Of a stretch of 20,710 bases of DNA, positions 1 to 7,937 are shown one piece after another. The stretch's first letter is position 1; each line of letters starts with the position of its first letter. The DNA lies in IMG/VR virus record IMGVR_UViG_3300017770_000229, positions 1 through 20,710 of that record. One strand, written 5' to 3'. The notes below the pieces were generated by a model, which ran no database searches, was not told the DNA's origin, and saw nothing but the letters and a program-made list of their open reading frames with translations. The translations under genes and the position numbers were made by a program. The stretch is from a virus.

Positions 1-153
1 AAGAGAGATGAGGCGCGTAACATTGGGTTAGGACCTAATCATGATTGGTCATCTCACGCTGCAGATGCCTTTGGAATGATGGCGGTGGTATATGAGCCAC
101 CTAATGCCTCATGGGGCAAGCCATTACGAGTTAATTTAAAAGGTATTGTATGA
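1..153 (+). CDS. terL: Terminase large subunit, C-terminal 50 residues (partial)
   Basis: This is an open frame from the first base to a TGA at 151-153. The visible tail holds HDWSSHAADAF (fragment residues 14-24), which resembles the end of the large-terminase nuclease domain. There an aspartate (here D22) following a histidine is typically the last metal-binding acidic residue of the RNase H-like fold. The protein would cut concatemeric DNA and drive it into the prohead through the portal with its ATPase domain, which lies outside the window. Its stop overlaps the next start in an ATGA, implying translational coupling. The assignment rests on one short motif plus the structural-gene context, so the subfamily is not resolvable. 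Confidence 0.8.
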   Translation, partial: KRDEARNIGLGPNHDWSSHAADAFGMMAVVYEPPNASWGKPLRVNLKGIV

Positions 154-1994
154 GCAGGATAGCAGGTATTCTAGAGGGTATTGAGGACATCTACTCTCGT
201 ATGCAACGTGCTAACAGCCAAGGGTTTGATACTGATCGCGTGCTTTATCATCACACCGATGCTGATAATATCGAGGAGTTTGTGCCCTCGGTAAAAGGGA
301 AGTTAGGGGCTGGGATATACACATCACCAAACCCACAGTACGGTGAGCGTTATGTAGACAACGCAACAGGTACAGCTAATGTGCTACCTCTCTATGCTAG
401 AGGGCCTATAGCAAAGGTTGCAGATATTGACGCGGCATCAAGTCTTTCTAGCGATATGTTAATTTCAAAGGGCAGACCGTTTAGTACTCAAGAGTGGAAG
501 GCTACAACGAACAATATTTTAAAAGAGCAAGGCTTTACCGGCAAGGAAGTGGCCGAAGAGGTGTCAATCTTTGACCCTGAGAACATACGCTCGGTAAACG
601 CTGCGTTTAATCCAAACAAAAGCGACAGTAAGAACATATTGGCTGGTGCTGGCGGCTTAGGTTTGTTGGGTGCTAGCATGTTAGGTTCGGACAATGCTGA
701 AGCTGGCCCCTTAACCTCTGGAGCAAGACGGTTAATTGATGCACGCTTTTCAAGTCCTGTAGGCGGTGGTAACGAGCGTAAGGGTGTGTTAAACGCTGTT
801 GAGACGATGCAGACAGGGATTACGCCTCGTAACATGGATACTGGAGGCGAGGTTAATCTATATGATTTTGAAGGTAGTCCATATATCTTGACGCAGTCAG
901 ACAGGTCTGCTGCAGGGGGTTTATTAAACTCTATACATAATGCAGATATTGATGCGGTTGATCTCCGTGGCGGCAGGGATTTTATGTTTGATCCAAGCAG
1001 TCAAGGTCAGGTCTGGGCATCCGACCCAAATGTTGTTAAGTCCTTGCAGAAGAGGGCTGCACAACTAAGAAGTGACTACGGTTCTGATCCTTTATTACTT
1101 CCATACACAATGGCTCCTACGGGTATAGATTTTGCCACGATGCCTCTTGACACAATGATTAATTTTGCGCGTCAAGGTATGAGTAAAAGCAATATCAAGA
1201 AGTTAGACAAGCAGATCAAAGGTGTTATACCGCAATGGACAAGCGTAAGCGATCCAAGCGCAAATGCTATATTTCGTGAGGTAAAGGGGCCGTCTCGTAA
1301 AAAGGTTGCCGATCTTATAGACAAGAACTTTCGTGACGTGAAGGGCGGCTTGTCAATATCAGAGGCAAGAGCAGCAACGACTGATGCAAGCCAATATTTA
1401 GAAAAAGAAGGCGCGCTTAAAAATGTTGGAAGGATAGACACATCTGCTGGACTGATAGCCGATTCAGGTCATCCTACATACATTGGTGGATTGCCTGGTG
1501 AGGGTGTTGGTACGTTGAAGGATGCATTAAACGCGCGCGTGTTGATGGAGCAAAACGGGCGTGTGTTAGCTAACGATATGTCAGATATCCGCGCTTTAAG
1601 TATGAATCATGGTCTATCGCAGGGAATTATTGATGATTCCTTGTTGCGTCGCATTTATGACAACAAGGATAAGGTAGCAGCAGGTAGTGTAGCTGTTGCT
1701 GGGCCGTCTTTAGCAAATGCAAGCACGGATAATGCAGGAAAAGGTTTGCTTGGTTCCATAGGGAACGCTGGGCTAGAGGCTATGTCAGGTGTAAACAGGG
1801 CGGTTGTAGATGGCTTAAACTTTTTGACGGCTGACCAAATAAACGCGTTATTAAACATATCTGGTAGTGAAAAACGCATCCCAGACCTCTACGACCTAGA
1901 GGGCGTTGAAGAGGCTACACAGGGTAATTATATGGAACCTGGTCTGCTGCGAGATATTATCCGACAGGGCAGTGAATTCCTGAGTCCAATTTAA
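150..1994 (+). CDS. Polyvalent phage protein with N-terminal ADP-ribosyltransferase-like domain
   Basis: Residues about 30-158 look like the ADP-ribosyltransferase domain of phage polyvalent proteins (ART-PolyVal type). Visible elements are VLYHHT (31-36), GAGIYTSPNP (53-62) and IFDPENIRSVNAAFNP (140-155), in the order seen in that family. H34/H35, Y57 and E144 are candidate NAD-binding or catalytic positions. A Gly/Ala/Leu segment (163-179) ending in an Ala-rich stretch follows and could be a membrane or linker segment. Residues about 186-505 form a second conserved-looking domain that I recognise as recurring in marine phage proteins but cannot name; it includes MAPTGIDFATMPLDTMI and RSAAGG. 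A second Ala/Gly stretch lies near 505-525. The C-terminal residues 541-609 resemble part of the protein at 15246. I infer a virion-carried effector that modifies host proteins; neither activity nor packaging is shown. The start is ATG with AAAGG upstream, overlapping the terminase stop. Confidence 0.68.
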   Translation: MSRIAGILEGIEDIYSRMQRANSQGFDTDRVLYHHTDADNIEEFVPSVKGKLGAGIYTSPNPQYGERYVDNATGTANVLPLYARGPIAKVADIDAASSLSSDMLISKGRPFSTQEWKATTNNILKEQGFTGKEVAEEVSIFDPENIRSVNAAFNPNKSDSKNILAGAGGLGLLGASMLGSDNAEAGPLTSGARRLIDARFSSPVGGGNERKGVLNAVETMQTGITPRNMDTGGEVNLYDFEGSPYILTQSDRSAAGGLLNSIHNADIDAVDLRGGRDFMFDPSSQGQVWASDPNVVKSLQKRAAQLRSDYGSDPLLLPYTMAPTGIDFATMPLDTMINFARQGMSKSNIKKLDKQIKGVIPQWTSVSDPSANAIFREVKGPSRKKVADLIDKNFRDVKGGLSISEARAATTDASQYLEKEGALKNVGRIDTSAGLIADSGHPTYIGGLPGEGVGTLKDALNARVLMEQNGRVLANDMSDIRALSMNHGLSQGIIDDSLLRRIYDNKDKVAAGSVAVAGPSLANASTDNAGKGLLGSIGNAGLEAMSGVNRAVVDGLNFLTADQINALLNISGSEKRIPDLYDLEGVEEATQGNYMEPGLLRDIIRQGSEFLSPI

Positions 1995-2003
1995 GGTAAT
2001 CTA

Positions 2004-2627
2004 ATGGCAATAACAACTTACAGCGAGCTTAAAACAAGCATTGCTGACTACCTCAATCGTGCTGATTTAACGTCAATCATACCGACATTCATTGCACTAG
2101 CAGAGGCACAGATTAATCGTGATGTCAGGCACTGGTCTATGGAAAACAGAGCTACAACTAGCTTTGATGGTCAGTACGGTACGCGCCCATCTGATTGGGT
2201 AGCAACCATACGTATGCATCTAACAGGTAACGGCACAAAGGCAATGAACCTGATTAGTCAGCAGGCGATGGCAGAGAAACGTGCCAATGACAATGATACT
2301 GCTGGTACACCTATGTTTTATGCTCACTCTGAGTCACAGTTCGAGCTATACCCAACCCCAGATCAGGCAACAACAGCAGAGATACTGTATTACCAAAAGG
2401 TCCCTGCACTAAGCGATAGCAACACAACTAACTGGCTTTTGTCTTATGCGCCTGATGTCTATCTGTATGGGTCGTTAATACATTCAGCGCCTTATCTTGC
2501 AGAGGATGCTAGGACGGCTGTATTCGCACAGATGTACGGTGCATCGGTCAATCAATTAAACGAAAAGTCTGAGGAGTCAAAGACCTCTGGCAGTGGATTA
2601 AAATTACGAGTGAGAGGTTTAGGATGA
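2004..2627 (+). CDS. Head-tail adaptor (SU10 adaptor-like connector)
   Basis: This 207-residue protein begins TYSELKTSIADYLNRADL and continues with IIPTFIALAEAQINRDVR. That is the hallmark N-terminus of the SU10-type adaptor (head completion) proteins, which form a dodecameric ring below the portal and link it to the tail nozzle. The middle holds the usual GTPMFYAHSESQFELYP strand region and the C-terminus is polar. Length fits the family. AAGGTAA lies just upstream of the ATG, nine bases after the preceding stop, and the 3' end overlaps the next gene by four bases. Its position next to the terminase and far from portal and capsid is noted as a finding. Confidence 0.85.
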   Translation: MAITTYSELKTSIADYLNRADLTSIIPTFIALAEAQINRDVRHWSMENRATTSFDGQYGTRPSDWVATIRMHLTGNGTKAMNLISQQAMAEKRANDNDTAGTPMFYAHSESQFELYPTPDQATTAEILYYQKVPALSDSNTTNWLLSYAPDVYLYGSLIHSAPYLAEDARTAVFAQMYGASVNQLNEKSEESKTSGSGLKLRVRGLG

Positions 2628-3004
2628 GCTTTACCAATTTTTTAGAGACAGAACTACTGGATCATGTGTTTACTAACAGCGCCTATACAGCGCCAAGCGC
2701 AGTGTATCTAGGTTTATTTACTGCAGCGCCTGATGATACAGGTGGTGGTACTGAGTTATCAGGTAATGGTTATGCGCGTCAGACTATGGCGATGAGCGTA
2801 TCAGGTAACACGGCAACTAACTCCGCAGCAGAAGAATTTGCAACGGCAACAGGCTCCTGGGGAACCGTTACTCATGTTGGTGTATTTGATGCATCATCTA
2901 GCGGTAACTTGTTGGCCTATGGTGCGTTGTCTGCGTCTAAAGCTATTGCAACTGGTGATGTATTCCGTATCCCAGCAGGTGATCTTGATATTACGCTAGA
3001 CTAA
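2624..3004 (+). CDS. Small tail-associated protein, Gp80-like tail fibre family
   Basis: This is a 126-residue protein starting MSFTNFLETELLDHVF, followed by SAVYLGLFTAAPDDTGGGTE and GYARQ. The pattern (short helix naming a 'ten-residue' attachment, YLGLFT..P.D.G.E..G.GYAR, then Ser/Thr/Gly-rich beta strands ending in a FRIPAGDL segment) recurs in small proteins annotated as phage tail fibre or virion components. It probably decorates the tail or joins a fibre to it. The ATG sits in an ATGA overlap with the adaptor stop and has GAGAGG upstream. Family membership is from memory of the motif, and the exact role is inferred from position. Confidence 0.65.
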   Translation: MSFTNFLETELLDHVFTNSAYTAPSAVYLGLFTAAPDDTGGGTELSGNGYARQTMAMSVSGNTATNSAAEEFATATGSWGTVTHVGVFDASSSGNLLAYGALSASKAIATGDVFRIPAGDLDITLD

Positions 3005-3005
3005 T

Positions 3006-3884
3006 ATGTTATACGGTGTCTATCGCTACGGACAGGCTGCATTCTCTACAGCCACGTTGCACGATGGTGCATCCACCCTTGCTGCAACATCACAGGTCCA
3101 AAGTTCTGGCATACGAGTTATACAGGGTTCTGCAACCATTGGCGCAAGTGCTGGGGTTACCTCTAGCGCGTTAAAGGTTGTCGATGCAAGTAGCACGATT
3201 AATGCAAGTGCAGGCACTACAGCAAGTGCGGTAACTGTTGTTGATGCGATCTCTACAATTAGTGCAGCGGCATCGCTGACATCTTCTGCTGTAACGGTTG
3301 TTGATGCGGCATCAGCCTTTGACGCAACTGCAGGCACAACGGCCTCTGGATTACGCATTCACCAGGGGGCAAGTACTTCAAGTGCAAGCGCATCGGTTAG
3401 CACTTCAGGATTAAGAATATTACAGGGCGCATCTGCTGTATCAGCAGGCTCTAGCACTCAGGTATCGGGTTCTGCATTACTTGCAGGTAGCTCTACGATC
3501 TCTGTAGGTAGCGCACAATCAACCTCTGCTTTATTGGTTAGGCAGGGCATATCGACAATATCTGCAGGCTCATCATCTAGCATACAGGCTACCCAAGTCT
3601 TTAATGGCAATGCGGTGCTTGGATCAACTGCACAAGTTGTTACATTGGGTAACATCATTGCGGTAGGGGCTATGTCAAGCAGTACGGTAAGTTCTGCCAC
3701 TGCAAGCGGAGTTATTTTGTGGGGCGACAGCCCTGAAGTAAGCACAGATTGGGAAAATATAGCGTCAGTATCCTCTACTTGGTCTGATTCTTCACAAGGC
3801 AGCAATAGCTGGTCAGACAGCAACGCTACATCAAACAATTGGACGAATACGTCCGACAACGAAAATTTATGGGAGGCCGCTTAA
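3006..3884 (+). CDS. Repetitive tail protein: ten 20-residue repeats plus tryptophan ladder
   Basis: This is a 292-residue Ser/Thr/Ala/Val-rich protein. After 19 residues, residues 20-219 divide into ten consecutive units of exactly 20 residues with no insertions. Typical units are QGSATIGASAGVTSSALKVV and DASSTINASAGTTASAVTVV. The alternation of small and beta-branched residues suggests a beta-solenoid or beta-prism fibre shaft. The C-terminal part carries five tryptophans at residues 249, 259, 269, 279 and 289, spaced exactly ten apart in Ser/Asn/Thr/Asp-rich spacers. The gene begins one base after the previous stop and ends directly at the tail-fibre start. The last codons contain GGGAGG, which serves as the ribosome binding site of the fibre gene. 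I do not recognise a characterised family; a tail-surface or adhesion role is inferred. Confidence 0.65.
   Translation: MLYGVYRYGQAAFSTATLHDGASTLAATSQVQSSGIRVIQGSATIGASAGVTSSALKVVDASSTINASAGTTASAVTVVDAISTISAAASLTSSAVTVVDAASAFDATAGTTASGLRIHQGASTSSASASVSTSGLRILQGASAVSAGSSTQVSGSALLAGSSTISVGSAQSTSALLVRQGISTISAGSSSSIQATQVFNGNAVLGSTAQVVTLGNIIAVGAMSSSTVSSATASGVILWGDSPEVSTDWENIASVSSTWSDSSQGSNSWSDSNATSNNWTNTSDNENLWEAA
3063..3662 (+). repeat. Ten degenerate 60-base in-frame tandem repeats
   Basis: Ten units of 60 bases, each starting at a codon for Asp/Gln/Ala/Asn followed by Gly/Ala, encode residues 20-219 of the gene at 3006. The register is unbroken. The DNA copies are clearly diverged while the amino-acid pattern (position 3-4 A/S, a hydrophobic at position 6, TSSA near 13-16, hydrophobic beta strand at 17-20) is kept. 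This points to old duplication with selection on the protein shape. Confidence 0.8.
3750..3875 (+). repeat. 30-base periodic Trp codons (decapeptide ladder)
   Basis: TGG codons begin at 3750, 3780, 3810, 3840 and 3870, exactly 30 bases apart. Between them lie nine-residue spacers of the type SDSSQGSNS, SDSNATSNN and TNTSDNENL. The spacers vary in sequence but are uniformly small and polar. The run ends three residues before the protein stop. Confidence 0.8.
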
Positions 3885-6800
3885 ATGGCTGATACAACGA
3901 CTTCAACTTACTCACTGGTAAAGCCAGAGGTTGGTGCGTCTGCGGATACGTGGGGTACTAAGCTCAACAATAACCTGGATGCAATTGATAACCTTCTTGA
4001 TGGGGGTGCTGCAGTTACGGGTATGGATTTAAACAATCCTGATATTGATGGCGGTACGATTGATGGGACAGTGATTGGTGGTGCGACTCAGGCTGCAATT
4101 AGCGGTACTACAGGTCAATTTAACACCTCGCTAAACGTAGATGGTGGCATTGAGTTTAATTCGTTGTCAGGCACAGGCTCTGTAGCGATTACAGACATTC
4201 TCGACCAAGATGATATGTCGGGTAACAGCGCAACGGCTTTAGCGACTCAACAGTCCATTAAAGCCTATGTAGACGCACAACAGGACACGGTTGATACCCT
4301 CGCTGAAATACTTGCACTGAGCAATGCTACAGGTGGTTCAAACATAGTGTTTGGAGATAGTTCAGGTGCTACTGATGATAGATTACAGTTTGGTGCTTCG
4401 CAAGATTTATCTATCTATCATGATGGTAATAATAGTTATATACATGAAACAGGAACTGGTAGTTTAAATATACTTGGACAAGGTAGAATTACTTTAAAAA
4501 ATAGTGCAGGTAATGAAACTTTAGCAGATTTTTTAACTAATGACAGAGTAGATTTATACTATGATAACGATGTTAAATTTGCCACAACCTCTACAGGCAT
4601 TTCGGTCACGGGCGAAGTAGCGGCAACATCCCTAGACATCTCAGGCGACATAGACGTAGACGGCACGACTAACCTTGATGTAGTAGACATTGATGGTGCT
4701 GTGGATATGGCGAGTGGTCTTACTGTTAGCGGTGTTACGGCTTTAACACATAGTGGAGTAACGTTAAGTGTTGATAGAACAGGCGGAAATACTGCTTTAA
4801 TTGAGCTAAAACAAGCAGGAACTGTAAGAAGTTATTTAGGAGGCGACTCGTCTAAAAGTTTTATAGTCTTTAATGAAAGTGCGGCTGAAAGATTTTCAAT
4901 TACAAGTGCAGGTGCGGCTACATTTGCAGGAGCAATTACAGCCAACGCAGGTGTAGTAGTAGATAACATTACAATAGATGGCAATGAGATTGATGTAGGT
5001 TCTGGCAACCTAACACTAGACGTTGCAGGAGGTATAGTTCTTGATGGAGGAAGTAACGATTTAACTTTAAATAATTCGGGTACTACCTTTGCATATTTGT
5101 CAAATAATTCAGGTAGTTTTCAAATATACACTCCTCAGCAAGACAAAGACATACTATTTAAAGGTAATGACGGTGGAAGTGCCATCACAGCCCTCACCCT
5201 TGATATGTCAGCGGCAGGTGCGGCTACGTTTAATGGCGTAGTAACCATCCCAGTAGGTTCTGTAGGTGCGCCCTCTTTAACTTTTGCAGGTGACTCAGAC
5301 ACAGGTATATTTCATAGATTAGCAAACACAATTGATATCACAACAGGTGGTACTTTGCGTTTAGAAATAGATAGTGCAGGTAATTTTATTGTTCAAGATG
5401 TGTTTTATGCCCAAGGTGGAGCAGTCTTTAACGAAACTGGCGCAGACAAAGACTTCCGCGTTGAGTCTAACAATAGTGCTTATGCTTTATACGTAGATGG
5501 CGGTCAAGATTCTGTAGGAATTTTAACCAATGCTACAGATGCCGCCCTTAATGTAAACTCACAAAGCAGTTCTAAAGATGGCATTCGTATTGTTGGGTCT
5601 GGCGGAAACAACTTCATTACTGGTTATGGAAACCAAGGAAATATTTCGTTTTCTATTGCAGAGACAGGAGGAGATGACCCCGGTGTTCTTACACTCTATA
5701 GAAATGGCATCGCATCTCATATTCTTGACCCAGATGCAGGAGGTGAAACAGTATTTAACGAGCAAGGGGAAGATGTAGACTTCCGCGTTGAATCAAACGG
5801 CAACGCTAATATGCTGGTTGTTGATGGTGGTAATGATCGGGTTGGTATAGGGACTGGTTCAACTTCAAAAACCTTGACCGTTTCAGGCGATGCAATTATT
5901 ACTACTGGTGATAATTCTGCAACTCTTACTTTGCAATCTACAGATGCAGATGCTAATGCAGGACCTTTGCTTGTATTAGATAGAAACTCTTCAAGTCCTG
6001 CTGATTCAGATGTATTAGGACATCTTAAATTTCAAGGGAAAAACGATGCCGCTCAAGATGTTGTTTATAGTGAAATACTTACATTAGCTAGTGATGTTTC
6101 AGATGGAACAGAAGACGCTACGATGTATATACAATCAATGGTAGCAGGAACTGTTAGAGAAAAAATTTCTATTTTGCCTAATGAAACTGTTTTTAATGAA
6201 AATGGTATAGACCTAGACTTCCGCGTTGAGTCTGACGATCACACACATGCTTTATTTGTGGATAGTGGAAACAATGTAGTCGGTATTGATACGAGTGCCC
6301 CGGATTATTTGCTTGATGTAGGTAATGGCTCTAGTGCCCCTGCTGGCGGCAAGGTAATGCGAATTAACTCAAATGGCGACACAATTTTTTCTCTTTCAAG
6401 AGCAGGTACTAGCTTATTTTCAATGAGAAACAATGCTACTTCTTATACTGCTCTTTGTAGTAACAACAGTGCAGACCTTATATTAGGCTATAGTACATCT
6501 GATGCAGGTGCAATTGTTGACCAGTTAAGATTTAGAGCGACTTCAACTGTTTTCAATGAAGATGCAGCAGATAGAGACTTCCGCGTTGAGAGTGACACCA
6601 ACACCCACGCCATCTATGTAGATGGGGGGAACAACTCCGTTACTCTTGGCTCAAGTTCGTCAGCATCCAACACAATTCGCACACAATCCACTTCGGGGCT
6701 TCAATGCTCCACCGACGGTAATTTTGGGACTTCTAAGACGTACACTTTTCGGGACGGTGTTGGTATTGATAACCCAAACTCCTCTTCATTTTCTACCGCT

Positions 6801-7325
6801 ACAGCGGCTGTTCTATGCGTAGGTGCGATGTCTACTGGCAGATCAATCAACGCCACAGGCACAGTCAACGCAAGTGGTGCTGACTACGCTGAGTACGAAG
6901 CAAACAATGGCTTAGTGATAAGCAAGGGGTCAATAATAGGCTTTAAAACAGACGGTACACTGACTCTTACCTTTAGCGAAGCAGTTAGGTTTGCAGTTAA
7001 GTCTACTGACCCTGCGTATGTAGGTGGTGACACTTGGTCAGATGTAGAGCCGCCCGAAAAAAACACCACTGCTTGGGACACTTGGTTTGCTGAAGCAGAG
7101 GTTAAAAGAGCAAAAGTAGACAGGGTTGCCTACTCTGGCAAAGTGCCTGTTAATGTCCAAGGTGCAACGGCAGGTCAGTATATTATAGCCGTTGCAAATA
7201 GTTCGGGTGAAATTGCAGGGCAAGCGGTTACTGACCCTGATTTTTCACAATATAAACTTTCGGTAGGTCGCGTAAATAAGATACTAAAAGATGGGCGAGC
7301 AGAACTCGCAGTAATAATTCATTAA
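3885..7325 (+). CDS. Large tail fibre with C-terminal Peptidase_G2-like (IMC) domain
   Basis: This 1146-residue fibre begins with [20 protein letters not shown] and [11 protein letters not shown], the common N-terminal signature of fibres of this type. Residues about 165-235 carry the [17 protein letters not shown]...VDLYYDN module familiar from marine phage fibres. Four repeats with the core FNE...D.DFRVES...VDGG follow, with DFRVE starting at residues 523, 632, 778 and 898. They alternate with unrelated modules. From about residue 990 the protein reads GADYAEYE (998-1005) and ends in a beta-rich domain resembling the Peptidase_G2 / intramolecular-chaperone autocleavage domain of appendage proteins. 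That domain would trimerise the fibre and then be released. GGGAGG at 3871-3876 lies ahead of the ATG. Base composition changes abruptly inside the gene. The receptor is unknown. Confidence 0.8.
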   Translation: MADTTTSTYSLVKPEVGASADTWGTKLNNNLDAIDNLLDGGAAVTGMDLNNPDIDGGTIDGTVIGGATQAAISGTTGQFNTSLNVDGGIEFNSLSGTGSVAITDILDQDDMSGNSATALATQQSIKAYVDAQQDTVDTLAEILALSNATGGSNIVFGDSSGATDDRLQFGASQDLSIYHDGNNSYIHETGTGSLNILGQGRITLKNSAGNETLADFLTNDRVDLYYDNDVKFATTSTGISVTGEVAATSLDISGDIDVDGTTNLDVVDIDGAVDMASGLTVSGVTALTHSGVTLSVDRTGGNTALIELKQAGTVRSYLGGDSSKSFIVFNESAAERFSITSAGAATFAGAITANAGVVVDNITIDGNEIDVGSGNLTLDVAGGIVLDGGSNDLTLNNSGTTFAYLSNNSGSFQIYTPQQDKDILFKGNDGGSAITALTLDMSAAGAATFNGVVTIPVGSVGAPSLTFAGDSDTGIFHRLANTIDITTGGTLRLEIDSAGNFIVQDVFYAQGGAVFNETGADKDFRVESNNSAYALYVDGGQDSVGILTNATDAALNVNSQSSSKDGIRIVGSGGNNFITGYGNQGNISFSIAETGGDDPGVLTLYRNGIASHILDPDAGGETVFNEQGEDVDFRVESNGNANMLVVDGGNDRVGIGTGSTSKTLTVSGDAIITTGDNSATLTLQSTDADANAGPLLVLDRNSSSPADSDVLGHLKFQGKNDAAQDVVYSEILTLASDVSDGTEDATMYIQSMVAGTVREKISILPNETVFNENGIDLDFRVESDDHTHALFVDSGNNVVGIDTSAPDYLLDVGNGSSAPAGGKVMRINSNGDTIFSLSRAGTSLFSMRNNATSYTALCSNNSADLILGYSTSDAGAIVDQLRFRATSTVFNEDAADRDFRVESDTNTHAIYVDGGNNSVTLGSSSSASNTIRTQSTSGLQCSTDGNFGTSKTYTFRDGVGIDNPNSSSFSTATAAVLCVGAMSTGRSINATGTVNASGADYAEYEANNGLVISKGSIIGFKTDGTLTLTFSEAVRFAVKSTDPAYVGGDTWSDVEPPEKNTTAWDTWFAEAEVKRAKVDRVAYSGKVPVNVQGATAGQYIIAVANSSGEIAGQAVTDPDFSQYKLSVGRVNKILKDGRAELAVIIH
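5424..6640 (+). repeat. Four dispersed fibre repeats sharing an identical 14-base core
   Basis: The 14-base core GACTTCCGCGTTGA occurs without mismatch at 5451-5464, 5778-5791, 6216-6229 and 6576-6589, always in the same reading frame (Asp-Phe-Arg-Val-Glu). The flanking bases diverge. The surrounding protein repeat is about 35 residues (FNE.G.D.DFRVES....AL.VDGG...VGI). Copies are 327, 438 and 360 bases apart, all multiples of three. Confidence 0.85.
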
Positions 7326-7330
7326 AGGAG
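7324..7330 (+). promoter_or_regulatory. Strong Shine-Dalgarno for the 7338 gene
   Basis: AAAGGAG lies seven bases before the ATG at 7338 and overlaps the fibre stop codon. It is among the best ribosome binding sites in the window and marks efficient independent initiation for this small gene. Confidence 0.75.
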
Positions 7331-7337
7331 AAATAAA

Positions 7338-7685
7338 ATGGCTATAACCACTACTTGGTCAGTGACCAGTATGACCCACATGGACGCTGATGGTGGCGTT
7401 ATTAAAGCGTATTGGACTTGCAATGCGGCTTCTGATGGAGACCCTGTTTACACAGCGGTAGAAGGCGGTAAGTTACTATGCACATACGATGCATCAGCAT
7501 CAGGATTTATTGCTTATGATGATCTAACCGAAGCTGATGTTTTAGGTTGGATATATGACAGCTTAAAAGAAGGTGAAGAAACAGCCGCTGAAGCTAAAAA
7601 GCGCGTTGAAGATAACCGTAAGGCACGAGTGCAAGGTCAAATTGATCGTGCATCAACACAGGCTGAAGGACTACCTTGGGCTTAA
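7338..7685 (+). CDS. Small fibre-associated protein (DUF7936-like)
   Basis: This is a 115-residue protein. The N-terminal half is beta-rich: TTWSVTSMTHMDADGGVIKA, then YWTCNAASDGD. The second half reads AYDDLTEADVLGWIYDSL, followed by a charged helix (EETAAEAKKRVEDNRKARVQ). The order W.IT.. / G.V...W / DG / LTE..V..W is one I associate with short proteins encoded beside tail-fibre genes in marine and cyanophages (a DUF7936-type family); this is from memory and untested. It could cap, chaperone or attach the fibre encoded immediately upstream. It has a strong ribosome binding site and is followed by two other small genes. Confidence 0.6.
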   Translation: MAITTTWSVTSMTHMDADGGVIKAYWTCNAASDGDPVYTAVEGGKLLCTYDASASGFIAYDDLTEADVLGWIYDSLKEGEETAAEAKKRVEDNRKARVQGQIDRASTQAEGLPWA

Positions 7686-7693
7686 TTTTAACT

Positions 7694-7700
7694 GAAGGAG
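7694..7700 (+). promoter_or_regulatory. Shine-Dalgarno deciding between two adjacent ATGs
   Basis: GAAGGAG precedes tandem ATG codons at 7705 and 7708. The spacing is four bases to the first and seven to the second, so the second ATG is probably the better-used start. The protein differs by one methionine only. Confidence 0.6.
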
Positions 7701-7704
7701 ATTT

Positions 7705-7935
7705 ATGATGGGTAAAAAAGAAAAAACCCCAATTGTAATAAACGAAGTTGAATACACGCTAGAAGACATGACTGCAGAAGAGCAGGTTATGGTCAACCAC
7801 TGCGCTGATATTGAAAATAAAATACGTAAGATGCAATTTAATATAGACCAATTAGCAGGTGGCAAAGAATATTGGATTACCAGGTTACAGCAGTCACTAA
7901 ATGCAGCACCTGCAGAAGTCGCTGCGGAGGCATAA
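7705..7935 (+). CDS. Small conserved phage protein (DUF6447-like)
   Basis: This is a protein of 76 residues (75 if the ATG at 7708 is used). It has a short strand IVINEVEYTLEDM, then TAEEQVMVNHCADIENKI and a second helix KMQFNIDQLAGGKEYWITRL. The pattern of a short 'target' strand, an acidic turn and two amphipathic helices matches small marine-phage proteins I associate with DUF6447. The helices suggest a coiled coil or dimer. No catalytic residues are evident. It sits between the fibre-associated gene and the basic peptide gene, two bases before the latter, so co-translation is likely. Function is unknown. Confidence 0.6.
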   Translation: MMGKKEKTPIVINEVEYTLEDMTAEEQVMVNHCADIENKIRKMQFNIDQLAGGKEYWITRLQQSLNAAPAEVAAEA

Positions 7936-7937
7936 TT

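Noticed and set aside
3063-3662. Regular 60-base spacing resembling a CRISPR array
   Set aside because: The units are diverged, in frame and contiguous without spacers, and they encode a repetitive protein.
488-7223. Several minus-strand open frames of 60-133 codons opposite the polyvalent and fibre genes
   Set aside because: They lie fully opposite strong genes, look like low-complexity reverse translations and have no family motifs or consistent ribosome binding sites.
3885-7325. Diversity-generating retroelement target in the tail fibre
   Set aside because: No reverse transcriptase or template repeat is seen in the window, and the fibre repeats do not show adenine-specific variation.
7872-7937. 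Longer start for the basic 52-residue protein
   Set aside because: The extension lies within the upstream gene and lacks a good ribosome binding site, while the ATG at 7938 has GGAGG at a suitable distance.
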